DNA of 64,000 bases from an uncultured Prevotella sp. (GCA_945875635.1 CAMCLD010000005.1:1-64000), one strand, 5' to 3'; counted from the first letter of the stretch, positions 36,506 to 46,960 are shown. Notes: generated by a model not told the origin, from the letters alone. Translations and numbers: made by a program.

Positions 36506-37690
36506 ATGGACTTCAAAGACATGGAATTTAAGATATGGAACGGCTGTGACAGAGGACTGGGCAGGTGCGCCTGCGGCAGACAGGACAAACAGCTCAACAC
36601 TTACGACTGGCTGGCAGACGTTCCCGGTAACACCGACACTACGGATCTTGTGGAAGTGCAGTTCAAAAACACAAGGAAAGGTTATTATCATAACGTCAAC
36701 AACATAGACCTTAAAAAGGGTGACCTCGTTGCTGTAGAGGCAAGCCCCGGACATGACATTGGTGTGGTGACCCTGACAGGACAACTTGTAAAACTCCAAA
36801 TAAAGAAAGCAAATCTCAAATCAGCCGACGACATCAAGAGGATATACAGGATTGCCAAACAGACCGACATGGATAAATACCATGAGGCAAAGGCAAGAGA
36901 GCACCAGACCATGATTGAAAGCAGGCAGATTGCAAAGAGACTGGGGTTGCAGATGAAAATTGGTGACGTGGAATATCAGGGTGATGGCAACAAGGCAATC
37001 TTCTATTATATTGCCGATGAACGCGTTGACTTCCGACAGCTCATCAAAGACCTTGCGGCTGCTTTCCATGTCAGGATTGAGATGAAGCAGATTGGAGCCA
37101 GACAAGAGGCTGGACGCATAGGTGGAACAGGACCATGCGGAAGAGAGCTGTGCTGTGCCACATGGATGAAAAATTTCTCATCGGTCAGCACTACTGCCGC
37201 AAGGTATCAGGACATATCTCCAAATCCCACAAAGCTGGCGGGTATGTGCGCCAAGCTGAAATGCTGCCTCAACTATGAGGTTGACAATTACATTGAGGCT
37301 GGAAGAAAACTTCCACAAAGGGACACAATACTTCAGACTCTGGACGCTGACTACTTCCTGTTCAAAAGCGATATCCTATCTGGTATGGTAACATATAGCA
37401 CTGACAAGAAAATTCCAGTCAACCTCGTGACAATCTCAGCAGAAAGGGCAAAGGAGATTATCAGCATGAACGAGAGAGGTGAGAAACCTGATTCCCTGAG
37501 CGACAACGGTCAGGACTCCAAGAAAAAGCCAACTGACCTCCTTGCTGATGCTGACCTCAGTCGTTTCGACAAGAGCAAGAAGAAGAAAAAGAAGGGTGGC
37601 AAGAGCACCAAGGGGAAACAAGGAGTTGCTGAGAGAACCAACGGACGCCAGCATGGGAACAGGAACAACGCCGCTAAGGACAACAAGTAG
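36506..37690 (+). CDS. PSP1 domain protein (RicT/YaaT-like)
   Basis: CACGRQDKQLNTYDWL, IGGTGPCGRELCCATWMKNF, NPTKLAGMCAKLKCCLNYE. Confidence 0.88.
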   Translation: MDFKDMEFKIWNGCDRGLGRCACGRQDKQLNTYDWLADVPGNTDTTDLVEVQFKNTRKGYYHNVNNIDLKKGDLVAVEASPGHDIGVVTLTGQLVKLQIKKANLKSADDIKRIYRIAKQTDMDKYHEAKAREHQTMIESRQIAKRLGLQMKIGDVEYQGDGNKAIFYYIADERVDFRQLIKDLAAAFHVRIEMKQIGARQEAGRIGGTGPCGRELCCATWMKNFSSVSTTAARYQDISPNPTKLAGMCAKLKCCLNYEVDNYIEAGRKLPQRDTILQTLDADYFLFKSDILSGMVTYSTDKKIPVNLVTISAERAKEIISMNERGEKPDSLSDNGQDSKKKPTDLLADADLSRFDKSKKKKKKGGKSTKGKQGVAERTNGRQHGNRNNAAKDNK

Positions 37691-37703
37691 GTGGCATCGA
37701 GGC

Positions 37704-38198
37704 ATGAGAAATGGCATTCATTATATAAAAGTACTCTTATTGGCTGTCATGGCATACATAACAACATTGGCATGCCATGACAGCCGCATATATCATAGTT
37801 TCAAGAACATCAATATCAACGGATGGGAACACAACGACACCATCACTTTCGGAATTCCCTGCCATGAAACAGGAGACTACGAGATAAACATAACCATGAG
37901 GGCAAACAGGGATTTTCCTTACCTTAATGTAAGTTTAGCTACAGACTACACCGTTTTCCCTAAAAAGACTGGGAAAAAACGTGTCGTAAGCTGTACTATC
38001 ATGAACAAGGAAGGTTCAATGCATGGCAAGGAGGGTATCAGCCTGAACGAAGTCAGATATAGACTTGACGAAATCCACCTCAACACCAAAGACTCTTTGG
38101 TGGTCAAGATTCACCATTGCATGAGAAGGGAAAGCCTACCTGGCATTGCCAACATTGGCATAGAGCTTGTAAGAAAAGACAAACAGCAAGTCAACTAA
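37704..38198 (+). CDS. gldH: Gliding motility lipoprotein GldH family
   Basis: Start re-assigned to the internal ATG (MRNGIHYIKVLLLAVMAYITTLACHDSRIYHSFKNINI), giving a lipobox; collinear with the known Bacteroidales gene order. Confidence 0.8.
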   Translation: MRNGIHYIKVLLLAVMAYITTLACHDSRIYHSFKNININGWEHNDTITFGIPCHETGDYEINITMRANRDFPYLNVSLATDYTVFPKKTGKKRVVSCTIMNKEGSMHGKEGISLNEVRYRLDEIHLNTKDSLVVKIHHCMRRESLPGIANIGIELVRKDKQQVN

Positions 38199-39674
38199 TC
38201 AAGTCCTGACCATTGTTCTGGCGGCATCAATACGCAGGAAAATGAACAACAGGATTGTGAACCCCCATAGAGAAGAACCTCCATAACTGAAAAAAGGAAG
38301 TGGAATGCCTATCACGGGAGTAAGCCCAAGCACCATCCCGACATTGATAAACAGGTGGAAAAGGAATACGCCCACCACACAGTAGCCATATATACGTCCA
38401 AACGGAAACGGTTGCCTTTCCGCCAATTTTATAAGCCTTAGCACAAGGGCAAGGAAAAGCAGGAGCACACCGGCAGACCCAAGAAAGCCTTCCTCCTCTC
38501 CTACCGTACAGAAGATGAAGTCTGTATCCTGTTCGGGCACAAACTTAAGTTTTGTCTGCGTGCCATTAAGGAAGCCTTTTCCTTTTAATCCGCCCGAGCC
38601 AATGGCTATCTCACTCTGATGGACATTATATCCCGATTTGGCTATATCGTCATCAAGTCCAAGTAGCACATTGATTCTTGTACGCTGATGTGGCTGCATG
38701 ACATTGTTAAGGACATAGTCTGTTCCAGAGAAGAATGCTATAGACCCTACCGTGAACATAGCAACAAACATGTAGTTGCGAATTCTGGTGCCAAGACCTC
38801 TCCATATTAAATATCCTACAAGTACTGCACACAGTACATACTGTATCCATGTAATATCAAAAGGAATAACGAAAATCGAAAAGAGTGTCACCACAAGCGT
38901 TATACCAAGGGTATAGAGCAATATCCTGCGTGGCTCCCTGCCTGTTCCGCAATATGAATAAACAAGTCCTGACGTGAATAGCTGTACCAACAGAAGCACA
39001 ACGAATTTACCTGTCGATGTAGGAGTATTCCACATCATCACATCCTGATATTTAACCCCAACAACGAAATAGACAACCATGGAAAGGGCTGTGAAAAGCA
39101 CACTTCCAGACATTCCCTCTCTGTATAGCATCAGGAAAAATGACAGATATACGAGTGCCGAGCCTGTTTCTTTCTGTCCTACTATGAACAGCATTGGCAA
39201 TAGTATTACAGCACAGGCGGCGGCAAAATGCTTTGTCTTGCTTAGGTCAAAACCATAGGTGCTCATCAGTTTAGCCACAGCAAGAGCGGTGGCGAACTTT
39301 GCAAACTCAGCAGGTTGCAGACGCAACGGACCAAGTACGAGCCATGACCTTGAACCTTTTATCTCGTGTGGATTGAATATAGTTGCGAAAAGCAAAAGCA
39401 GCAGCAACGCATAGATGACATATGCAAATGTGTCGTAAATCCTATCGTCAAGCATTATAAGCACAAAGCCAAGACATATTGACGTTCCAATCCACACTAT
39501 CTGCATTCCCGACCTTGAGGACAGACTGAGAATGTCTGTGTCTCCGTATGTATAGCTGGCACCACACACACTGAGCCATCCAAAAGAGAGAAGGGCTATA
39601 TATATGGCTATCGTCCACCAGTCAAGTGAACGGAGCAATCCTTTCTGTTCCTCGTTTCTGTTCATACTAACCAT
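38199..39674 (-). CDS. rodA: Rod shape-determining protein RodA (SEDS family)
   Basis: SRSWLVLGPLRLQPAEFAKFA, PFFSYGGSSL, NVGMVLGLTPVIGIPLP. Confidence 0.94.
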   Translation of the reverse strand: MVSMNRNEEQKGLLRSLDWWTIAIYIALLSFGWLSVCGASYTYGDTDILSLSSRSGMQIVWIGTSICLGFVLIMLDDRIYDTFAYVIYALLLLLLFATIFNPHEIKGSRSWLVLGPLRLQPAEFAKFATALAVAKLMSTYGFDLSKTKHFAAACAVILLPMLFIVGQKETGSALVYLSFFLMLYREGMSGSVLFTALSMVVYFVVGVKYQDVMMWNTPTSTGKFVVLLLVQLFTSGLVYSYCGTGREPRRILLYTLGITLVVTLFSIFVIPFDITWIQYVLCAVLVGYLIWRGLGTRIRNYMFVAMFTVGSIAFFSGTDYVLNNVMQPHQRTRINVLLGLDDDIAKSGYNVHQSEIAIGSGGLKGKGFLNGTQTKLKFVPEQDTDFIFCTVGEEEGFLGSAGVLLLFLALVLRLIKLAERQPFPFGRIYGYCVVGVFLFHLFINVGMVLGLTPVIGIPLPFFSYGGSSLWGFTILLFIFLRIDAARTMVRT

Positions 39675-41796
39675 TATCCTCGTTCTGTCTTGGAGGGTTA
39701 TTCTTGTCGTCCTTTATATCTGACGGCGTCTCATTGTTTTTCTTGCGTTCTGTCTTTATCTGGAGTTCTTCGTCAACCCTTATGGCTGGACTCTCGGGCA
39801 TACTATTCTTTCCCTTGCCATCATCTTTCGTGTCTGTATCATCAACTTTGTCGTGAGCTCTTTTCTCCTTTTCCGCTTTCTCACGTTCTCTCTTTATTGA
39901 GTCAAGACGATTGTTTATCCTCTTGATAGAATCAAGGCGCAACGAGTCGGCTCTTGTCAGCTTCCTCTCAAAGTCGTATGATATATGACGGCTCTGCATG
40001 GCTGAGGCTCTTGCCTCGGAAGCCTCAGACAGTTTGCCATTTATATACTGCTCCATCATCAAAGCACCTATCGGGACTCCAAACGTGGCACCAAAACCTC
40101 CATTCTCGACATATACCGCTATTGCGATCTTAGGTGAGTTCATAGGTGCAAAACCCATGAAGGCTGAATGGTCCTTGCCTCTGTTCTGTGCCGTTCCTGT
40201 CTTTCCACACACCTCATACATGGCTGTATTGGCAGAATGACATGTTCCTCCGATGACAGCCGACCTCATTCCTTGCACCACATACTCATAGGCTTGCCTG
40301 TTGCCTTTGGTGTAATGCTTTTCAGTATATTTCTTGTCTATCTCGCCTCCTTTGATTTTTCTCACTACATGCGGAGTAATATAATATCCTCGGTTGGCTA
40401 TGGTGGCTCCAAGGTTGGCTATCTGCAACGGGGTAAGGTTAACTTCTCCCTGACCAATGGAGATAGAGATGACGGATAACGGATTCCATTTTCCAAATGC
40501 GTTGTCATAGAATTCCGCATTTGGTATAAGTCCTCGTTTCTCACCAGGCAAGTCTATGCCGAGCTTATATCCAAAGCCCATGCTAACCATGTAGTCACGC
40601 CAAGTGTTCATGGCATCTGTCAGTGTCTTGTATCTTTTCCTGTCTGACAGCATATTGTAAAGTCCCCAGCAGAAATAGCTGTTGCATGAAGTACTTATGG
40701 CTGGTATGAGATTTATAGGCGAGCCATGAGAGTGACATCCGACATGCAGTCCTTTGTAGGAGAAGCCTCTTGCACATGGAAAGAGAGTCTCTGCATTCAC
40801 TATTCCCTCCGTGAGGAATGTCACGGCCTGACTTGTCTTGAACGTGGAGCCAGGAGGATACTGTCCCATTATACCTCTGTTGAGTAATGGTTTGGCTGGG
40901 TCTTCTCCAAGGGTTCGCTGTGTCTGTCCTCTTTTTGTGCCAAGCATGTCATGTGGGTCGTATGTAGGCGACGACACGAGGCACAATATCTCTCCTGTCT
41001 TCGGCTCTATGGCAACGATAGCTCCCAACTTACCCTCCATGAGTCGTTCTCCCAGTGCTTGCAAGTCTGCATCGATACCAAGCTGCAAATCCTTTCCAGC
41101 CTTTGGCTTTGTGTCGTATTTACCATCCTGATACCGTCCCTGTATTCTGCCTCTTGCGTCTCTGAGCATAATCTTTATGCCTTTCTGTCCTCTCAGTTCC
41201 TTCTCATAGGACCTCTCTATGCCGAGTTTGCCTATATAGTCACCAGGCTGGTAATAGTCATCCTCGTCAACATCCGCCTGTGACACCTCTGCTACATCGC
41301 CAAGCACCTGTGCGGCACAGTTGTATTTGTATTGCCTTATTGTCCTGCGCTGTATGTAGAAACCTGGGAAGCGGAACATCTTTTCCTGAAAAGCGCTGAA
41401 ATCCTTGTCGCTGAGGTGTCCCATGAACATTTGCTGAGAGAACCGGGAATAGTTAGGCTGACTCTTAACCTTGTCCATTCTCTCGTTGAACTCCTTAACC
41501 GTTATTCCAAGAGCTTGGCAGAAAGCCACAGTGTCAAGGCGGCCTCTCTGCTCATTCTCCACGACCATGATGTCATAGGTTGGCTGGTTATACACCATCA
41601 GCTTGCCTTTCCTGTCTGTAATGACACCACGCGATGGGAACTCTATTCTTTTCAGAAAGGCATTGGAGTCTGCGCTCTTTCTGTAATCATCGCTCATAAT
41701 CTGAAGGGAGAATAGGCGTATTATATATATAATGACTATGACTATAGCCACTCCACTGATGACATATCTGCGTTTCTCAAGTTCGAAATTCTTCAT
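39667..41796 (-). CDS. mrdA: Penicillin-binding protein 2
   Basis: PSRGVITDRKG, YPPGSTFKTSQA, STSCNSYF, VCGKTGTAQN. Confidence 0.95.
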   Translation of the reverse strand: MKNFELEKRRYVISGVAIVIVIIYIIRLFSLQIMSDDYRKSADSNAFLKRIEFPSRGVITDRKGKLMVYNQPTYDIMVVENEQRGRLDTVAFCQALGITVKEFNERMDKVKSQPNYSRFSQQMFMGHLSDKDFSAFQEKMFRFPGFYIQRRTIRQYKYNCAAQVLGDVAEVSQADVDEDDYYQPGDYIGKLGIERSYEKELRGQKGIKIMLRDARGRIQGRYQDGKYDTKPKAGKDLQLGIDADLQALGERLMEGKLGAIVAIEPKTGEILCLVSSPTYDPHDMLGTKRGQTQRTLGEDPAKPLLNRGIMGQYPPGSTFKTSQAVTFLTEGIVNAETLFPCARGFSYKGLHVGCHSHGSPINLIPAISTSCNSYFCWGLYNMLSDRKRYKTLTDAMNTWRDYMVSMGFGYKLGIDLPGEKRGLIPNAEFYDNAFGKWNPLSVISISIGQGEVNLTPLQIANLGATIANRGYYITPHVVRKIKGGEIDKKYTEKHYTKGNRQAYEYVVQGMRSAVIGGTCHSANTAMYEVCGKTGTAQNRGKDHSAFMGFAPMNSPKIAIAVYVENGGFGATFGVPIGALMMEQYINGKLSEASEARASAMQSRHISYDFERKLTRADSLRLDSIKRINNRLDSIKREREKAEKEKRAHDKVDDTDTKDDGKGKNSMPESPAIRVDEELQIKTERKKNNETPSDIKDDKNNPPRQNEDNG

Positions 41797-42296
41797 TTTC
41801 CTCTCCTTACATTCTCCATTACCAAGATAAGCACTACCGTAAGTGCCATGCTTCCCAAAATGCTTTCAGCCCAATAGAGTACGTTGAAGATGGTGAACAT
41901 CTCCAGCGAGAAGAATACGACACAGTATATGATCACCATCATCATTGTGTAGTACACGAACCGTGCCGTGCCAAGAGAGGAGAACGAAGGAACTAATTCT
42001 GGTGACGAGTCACGTGGGACAAATAGTGCGAGCAGAGCAGGTCGCACTGCAGACAGCAATGTCATCGAAGCAGAGGCGACACCAGGAGTGTTGGAGAAAG
42101 TGTCGAGCGTCACACCCATTACGAATCCCCATAACATAAGTCCCCAATGTGGATAGTTATATCTGAACTTGATGATAAAATAGACATACAGCAATGGCGT
42201 TGCAAAGCCAAGCACATGCATCTGGTTGAATACCAATGCCTGCACAAGGCAGAAAAACAAGAATGCCATCAGTTTATAAAAGAATTCTATTCTCAT
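41793..42296 (-). CDS. mreD: Rod shape-determining protein MreD
   Basis: 167 aa membrane protein between mreC and pbp2. Confidence 0.85.
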   Translation of the reverse strand: MRIEFFYKLMAFLFFCLVQALVFNQMHVLGFATPLLYVYFIIKFRYNYPHWGLMLWGFVMGVTLDTFSNTPGVASASMTLLSAVRPALLALFVPRDSSPELVPSFSSLGTARFVYYTMMMVIIYCVVFFSLEMFTIFNVLYWAESILGSMALTVVLILVMENVRRGK

Positions 42297-42322
42297 CCTA
42301 CTTGATATTTTATTCGTTTCTG

Positions 42323-43177
42323 TCAGTCACGGGCTTTTATGGAGTCACTGGCTGCCTTCATCAGCTTACGCTGTTCCAGCATCTGGACATCGTCTATCAC
42401 ACACACATCACGCAGTCGTGAGAAGTCTGTTGACAGACGGAGCTGAATACGATAGGAAAGTCCATCTGAGGAATTGAACACATGGAGTATTTCTCCTACC
42501 ATTACCCCTTTCGGAAATACCGACGAATAGCCGCTTGTCACAATCTTATCATGTAGGCGGAAACGAGCGTGACGTGGTATATCTTCAAGATATGCTATCT
42601 GTGGAGAGCCTCCATCCCAGTGGAGATAACCGAAATAGTCTCTACCTGCAATGGAGCAGCTAATATTCGACTTTGAGTTCAATACCGGAATGACAACAGA
42701 GAAATTGCTCGATGCCATATACACGATGCCTACCACTCCTGTTCCACTAATCACTCCCATATCCGGATGCACTCCGTCTGACGTACCCTTGTCAAGGGTT
42801 ATGAAGTTGTCTGTCTTGGATATGGAATTCTCAATAACCTTAGCAGATATCAGTCTCGGAATGGAATCTGGTTGCGAGAAAGCCTTAATTGCAGAATCTC
42901 CTACAGCCTTCCTTAAACGGTCGTCAAGCATCCTAACCCTTTGCTCCAGATAGACATTCCTTTCGGTAAGCTGACGGTTCACAGTCGTAAGATTGAAATA
43001 CGACTGCACCTCGGAGCCTATTGCAAGCACCTTGCCTGTAAGGTAGTTGGCTGATGTAAACCATACACTTCCCTGATAGTTGTTATACTGGAAGAGCATC
43101 ACAAAACTTGCTACTTCCAATATCACAAACAGCATCCAATGCTTATATCTGGATAAAAACTCTAAGAGATTACGCAT
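42323..43177 (-). CDS. mreC: Rod shape-determining protein MreC
   Basis: 284 aa; ISKTDNFITLDKGTSDGVHPDMGVISGTGVVGIV. Confidence 0.92.
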   Translation of the reverse strand: MRNLLEFLSRYKHWMLFVILEVASFVMLFQYNNYQGSVWFTSANYLTGKVLAIGSEVQSYFNLTTVNRQLTERNVYLEQRVRMLDDRLRKAVGDSAIKAFSQPDSIPRLISAKVIENSISKTDNFITLDKGTSDGVHPDMGVISGTGVVGIVYMASSNFSVVIPVLNSKSNISCSIAGRDYFGYLHWDGGSPQIAYLEDIPRHARFRLHDKIVTSGYSSVFPKGVMVGEILHVFNSSDGLSYRIQLRLSTDFSRLRDVCVIDDVQMLEQRKLMKAASDSIKARD

Positions 43178-43378
43178 CGTGTAGTATTACCAATTTGAGT
43201 TCCGCAAGTTAGAAGCCAGCCCTCTGTCTGCATGCCAAAGACATGCGGAACTTGAGTTACAGACTCAGAATTATTATGACCTAGCCAAAAAAGCCTACCG
43301 CCAGCACTCAGCAATAGAACTTCTATCCCTGAGGGCCAGCGGCACATCAAATCAACATTGTTCCACTTCTGATGGCAT

Positions 43379-44398
43379 TTAACGTTTGAGGAATGAGAAT
43401 CTGTCAACATTCTTCAACGCTATACCGGCACCTACAGCAACACTGTGCAATGGGTCCTCAGCTATATGGAACTGTATTTTAATCTTGTCGGTCAGACGCT
43501 TGCCAAGACCTCTGAGCAGGGCACCTCCTCCTGTAAGCCATATTCCGTTCTTTACAATGTCGGCATAAAGTTCAGGAGGTGTACTTTCAAGGGCTGACAG
43601 CACAGCATTCTCTATCTTGGCTATTGTCTTGTCAAGGCAATGGGCTATCTCTTGATAGCATACCGGTACCTCCATAGGCAACGCTGTAATACGGTTAGGA
43701 CCATTAACGATATAGTCCTCTGGTGCCTCATCGCCAAGGTCGGTGAGTGCTGAGCCAACATGTATCTTTATACGCTCTGCCATACGCTCGCCAACCTTCA
43801 CATTGTGCTGACGGCTCATATATTCCTTGATGTCGGCAGTTAGGTCGTCACCTGCCACACGGATGGAGTTGTTTGAAACAATACCGCCAAGGGATATTAC
43901 GGCTATCTCTGTAGAGCCACCGCCTATGTCAACAATCATATTGCCCTCTGGAGCCTCTACATCAAGACCTATACCGATAGCGGCTGCCATAGGTTCAAAT
44001 ATCAGATACACATCCCTGCCACCAGCATGTTCAGCAGAGTCTCTTACAGCACGGAGTTCAACCTCTGTAGAGCCGGAAGGCACACCGATAACCATTCTCA
44101 ATGACTGTGAAAAGAGACGGTTCCTGGTATGTACCATCTTTATAAGTCCGCGCATCATCAACTCGCAAGGCTCGAAATCGGCTATCACGCCATCGCGCAG
44201 AGGACGGACAGTGCGTATATCTGGATGTTCCTTCTCATACATAAGTTTCGCCTTGGCTCCAACAGCTATCATATTGTTGTTACGGTCAAGGGCTACGACG
44301 GACGGTTCGTCAACAGCTATCTTGTCATCACTGATAATAATAGTGTTGGCTGTTCCAAGGTCCATGGCTATTTCCTGAACAAAAGAAAAGAATCCCAT
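43379..44398 (-). CDS. mreB: Rod shape-determining protein MreB
   Basis: AMDLGTANTIIISDDKIAVDEPSVVALD, VDIGGGSTEIAVISLGGIV, LTGGGALLRGL. Confidence 0.97.
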   Translation of the reverse strand: MGFFSFVQEIAMDLGTANTIIISDDKIAVDEPSVVALDRNNNMIAVGAKAKLMYEKEHPDIRTVRPLRDGVIADFEPCELMMRGLIKMVHTRNRLFSQSLRMVIGVPSGSTEVELRAVRDSAEHAGGRDVYLIFEPMAAAIGIGLDVEAPEGNMIVDIGGGSTEIAVISLGGIVSNNSIRVAGDDLTADIKEYMSRQHNVKVGERMAERIKIHVGSALTDLGDEAPEDYIVNGPNRITALPMEVPVCYQEIAHCLDKTIAKIENAVLSALESTPPELYADIVKNGIWLTGGGALLRGLGKRLTDKIKIQFHIAEDPLHSVAVGAGIALKNVDRFSFLKR

Positions 44399-44430
44399 TC
44401 TTAATTACTGATTATTTAATTATATACTTA

Positions 44431-44452
44431 TTAAGTTGACTCGTCAACTTAA
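44431..44452. repeat. Palindrome TTAAGTTGACTCGTCAACTTAA, minimal form of the octamer-ladder element (copy C)
   Basis: 10-bp perfect arms, 2-bp centre, 33 bp upstream of mreB. Confidence 0.75.
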
Positions 44453-44460
44453 AATACCCT

Positions 44461-45057
44461 TTACTCTCCTGCAAACCAGCTATGGATAGCCGTATCGTAA
44501 TGACTGCTTACACCAAAGGCGCGGGTAGCAAGCATACGACGGTCGCTGAGGTCTGTGTATGCACCCTTCTCGTTAAGGATGTCAAGCAGCATGCCATACT
44601 CAGCCTTGCTCGGCACAATAACCACATCATTGAAATTCTTTGCACCGGCGCGGATAAGAGATATGCCGCCAATGTCTATCTTCTCTATGATGTCTTGCTC
44701 AGAAGCCCCACTTGCCACTGTATCCTCAAATGGATAAAGATCTACTATTACAAGGTCTATCTCTGGTATCTCATATTCTGCCATCTGAGACTTGTCACCC
44801 TCATTGTCTCGACGCGCAAGTATGCCACCGAACACCTTTGGATGAAGGGTCTTTACCCTTCCGCCAAGTATGGAAGGATAGGTAGTTACACTCTCTACCG
44901 ACTGACACTCGTAGCCAAGAGATTCTATAAATTTCTGAGTTCCTCCTGTAGAAAGGAAACGGACACCCTCAGCATTGAGCTTTGCAAGCAGCTCGTCAAG
45001 CCCGTCCTTATGGAAAACCGACACCAATGCGGTCTTTATTGCTTTTCTTCCAGCCAT
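44461..45057 (-). CDS. purH: IMP cyclohydrolase domain of PurH, stand-alone
   Basis: KTALVSVFHKDGLDELLAKL, FLSTGGTQKFIE, GGRVKTLHPKVFGGILARR, VDLYPFEDTV, NIDIGG-like EKIDIGGISLIRAGAKN; stops before any AICAR transformylase domain; start re-assigned to MAGRKAIKT. Confidence 0.88.
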   Translation of the reverse strand: MAGRKAIKTALVSVFHKDGLDELLAKLNAEGVRFLSTGGTQKFIESLGYECQSVESVTTYPSILGGRVKTLHPKVFGGILARRDNEGDKSQMAEYEIPEIDLVIVDLYPFEDTVASGASEQDIIEKIDIGGISLIRAGAKNFNDVVIVPSKAEYGMLLDILNEKGAYTDLSDRRMLATRAFGVSSHYDTAIHSWFAGE

Positions 45058-45270
45058 AAAATCTGATTGTTCTAAAAATGATGAATATGTTTGCAAAGTT
45101 AAGCATTTCTTTTGACAATGTACTTTATATTTCGCAAAATATTTTATACAACTACGAATTTATCGACTTCCGTCAAGTTTAGCTTACGAAAAAACAATAT
45201 TTTACATTTTGAAACGTTATCTGATTAGTGATGGTTAATGCCTGGCATTCCCGACTAAGAAATATACGCA

Positions 45271-46155
45271 ATGAGCATACTGAACATCATAAAACTTACA
45301 AGACCTGAGCAGTGGCTGAAGAATATGTTCATCTTTCTTCCTCTCTTCTTTGACAGGAAACTGATGGACATGCAATGCCTCGTGCCCGCACTGTTGGCGT
45401 TTGCTTCATATTGCATGGCGGCAAGCTCCATTTATTGCTTCAACGACATATTCGATGCTGAGGCGGACAAGATGCATCCGACAAAATGCAAGAGACCGGT
45501 GGCAAGCGGGGAAGTAAGCAAGAGGCAGGGATATGCTATCATGGCAGTTACCATAGCTGCTGCCCTTGCCATTGCCTTCCTGCTGAACCCTGTGGCAAGA
45601 TATAGGCTGATAGCCATCATAGGCACATACTACATCATGAACATTGCATATTGCGTGAAGTTGAAAAACATAGCTCTCGTTGACATCTTCACTATAGCCA
45701 TGGGATTTGTGCTGAGGATTCTTTGCGGAGGGCTCGTGCCAGGTATATGGGTGTCACAATGGCTCGTCCTCATGACGTTCCTACTCGCCTTGTTCCTTGC
45801 TTTCGCAAAGAGACGCGATGATGTTGTAATGTATGAAGGAACGGGCATAGCCATGAGAAAAAACGTCAACAGATACAACCTTGCCTTCATGAATCAGGCA
45901 ATTGGACTCATTGCAAGTGTCACTATGGTGAGCTACATAATGTATTCCGTGTCAGAGGAGGTGACGAGAAGAATGGGAAGCGACTACCTGTATCTTACGT
46001 CTTTCTTCGTCCTGATGGGAATACTCAGATATATGCAGCTGACCATAGTGGATGTGAAAAGTGGTTCTCCGACACGAGTGCTACTGCACGACAGATTCAT
46101 ACAGGTGTGTCTCTTGTGCTGGATAGCAGTATTCTTCTTTATCATTTACTGCTGA
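45271..46155 (+). CDS. UbiA-family prenyltransferase (decaprenyl-phosphate phosphoribosyltransferase-like)
   Basis: LTRPEQWLKNMFIFLPLFF, YCFNDIFDAEADKMHPTKCKRPVASG. Confidence 0.87.
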   Translation: MSILNIIKLTRPEQWLKNMFIFLPLFFDRKLMDMQCLVPALLAFASYCMAASSIYCFNDIFDAEADKMHPTKCKRPVASGEVSKRQGYAIMAVTIAAALAIAFLLNPVARYRLIAIIGTYYIMNIAYCVKLKNIALVDIFTIAMGFVLRILCGGLVPGIWVSQWLVLMTFLLALFLAFAKRRDDVVMYEGTGIAMRKNVNRYNLAFMNQAIGLIASVTMVSYIMYSVSEEVTRRMGSDYLYLTSFFVLMGILRYMQLTIVDVKSGSPTRVLLHDRFIQVCLLCWIAVFFFIIYC

Positions 46156-46171
46156 ATTTATAGATGGAAAG

Positions 46172-46960
46172 ATGGGAAAAATAAAAAACAGAACATTACG
46201 CCACTGGACAGGAGAAATGGCAATAGCCGCCCTGTCTGTATCTGTCATGGGATGCTCACAGCAGCGTACCGTGACATCAGTGGAGAGAAACCGCATTCTA
46301 ATTGACTGTTCCTTCGACAAAGACATACCGGAGGAGGCGAATGATTTCATTGCGCCATACAAACTGGCTGTTGACAGCCTTATGTCGCCCGTAGTGGGAC
46401 AGACTGCAAGATACATGACAGCACAGGCACCTGAAGGACTGCTCTCCAACCTTCTTACAGACATTCTCGTGTGGGCAGGAGACAAATATGGTGAGACTCC
46501 TGACTTTGCTATCTACAACATGGGAGGCATAAGGGCGGCTCTTGCCAAGGGAGATGTAACCATAGGCAACATTCTCGACGTAGCTCCATTCGAAAACAGA
46601 ATTTGTTTCGTGTCGATGAAGGGTAACAAGGTGACGGAACTGTTCACACAGATTGCTGCAAAAGGCGGTGAAGGAGTGAGCCACGAGGTGAAACTAAGGG
46701 TTAGCAAGGACGGAAAGCTCATCTCTGCCCTCGTTGACGGCAAAGCCATTGACCCTGAAAGAACTTACAGGATAGCCACAATTGACTATGTGGCACAGGG
46801 CAACGACAAGATGGTGGCTTTCAAGTATGCCACGGACGTGAATTCTCCCAATGGTTCCAAAGACAACGTAAGGGAAGTCATAATGGAGTATTTCAGGAAT
46901 ATGACGGCGCAAGGCAAGGTCGTAGATAGCAACATTGAGGGACGCATCATTATAGAATAA
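46172..46960 (+). CDS. 5'-nucleotidase C-terminal (substrate-binding) domain protein
   Basis: GLLSNLLTDILVWAG, DFAIYNMGGIRAALAKGDVTIGNILDVAPFENRICFVSMKG. Confidence 0.87.
   Translation: MGKIKNRTLRHWTGEMAIAALSVSVMGCSQQRTVTSVERNRILIDCSFDKDIPEEANDFIAPYKLAVDSLMSPVVGQTARYMTAQAPEGLLSNLLTDILVWAGDKYGETPDFAIYNMGGIRAALAKGDVTIGNILDVAPFENRICFVSMKGNKVTELFTQIAAKGGEGVSHEVKLRVSKDGKLISALVDGKAIDPERTYRIATIDYVAQGNDKMVAFKYATDVNSPNGSKDNVREVIMEYFRNMTAQGKVVDSNIEGRIIIE

Noticed and set aside
37542-37703. N-terminal extension of the GldH ORF in the supplied track
   Set aside because: Overlaps the PSP1 gene and masks the signal/lipobox; internal ATG at 37704 is the better start.
43162-43410. 82-aa minus-strand ORF between mreB and mreC
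   Set aside because: Overlaps ends of both genes and has no recognisable domain; treated as spacer.
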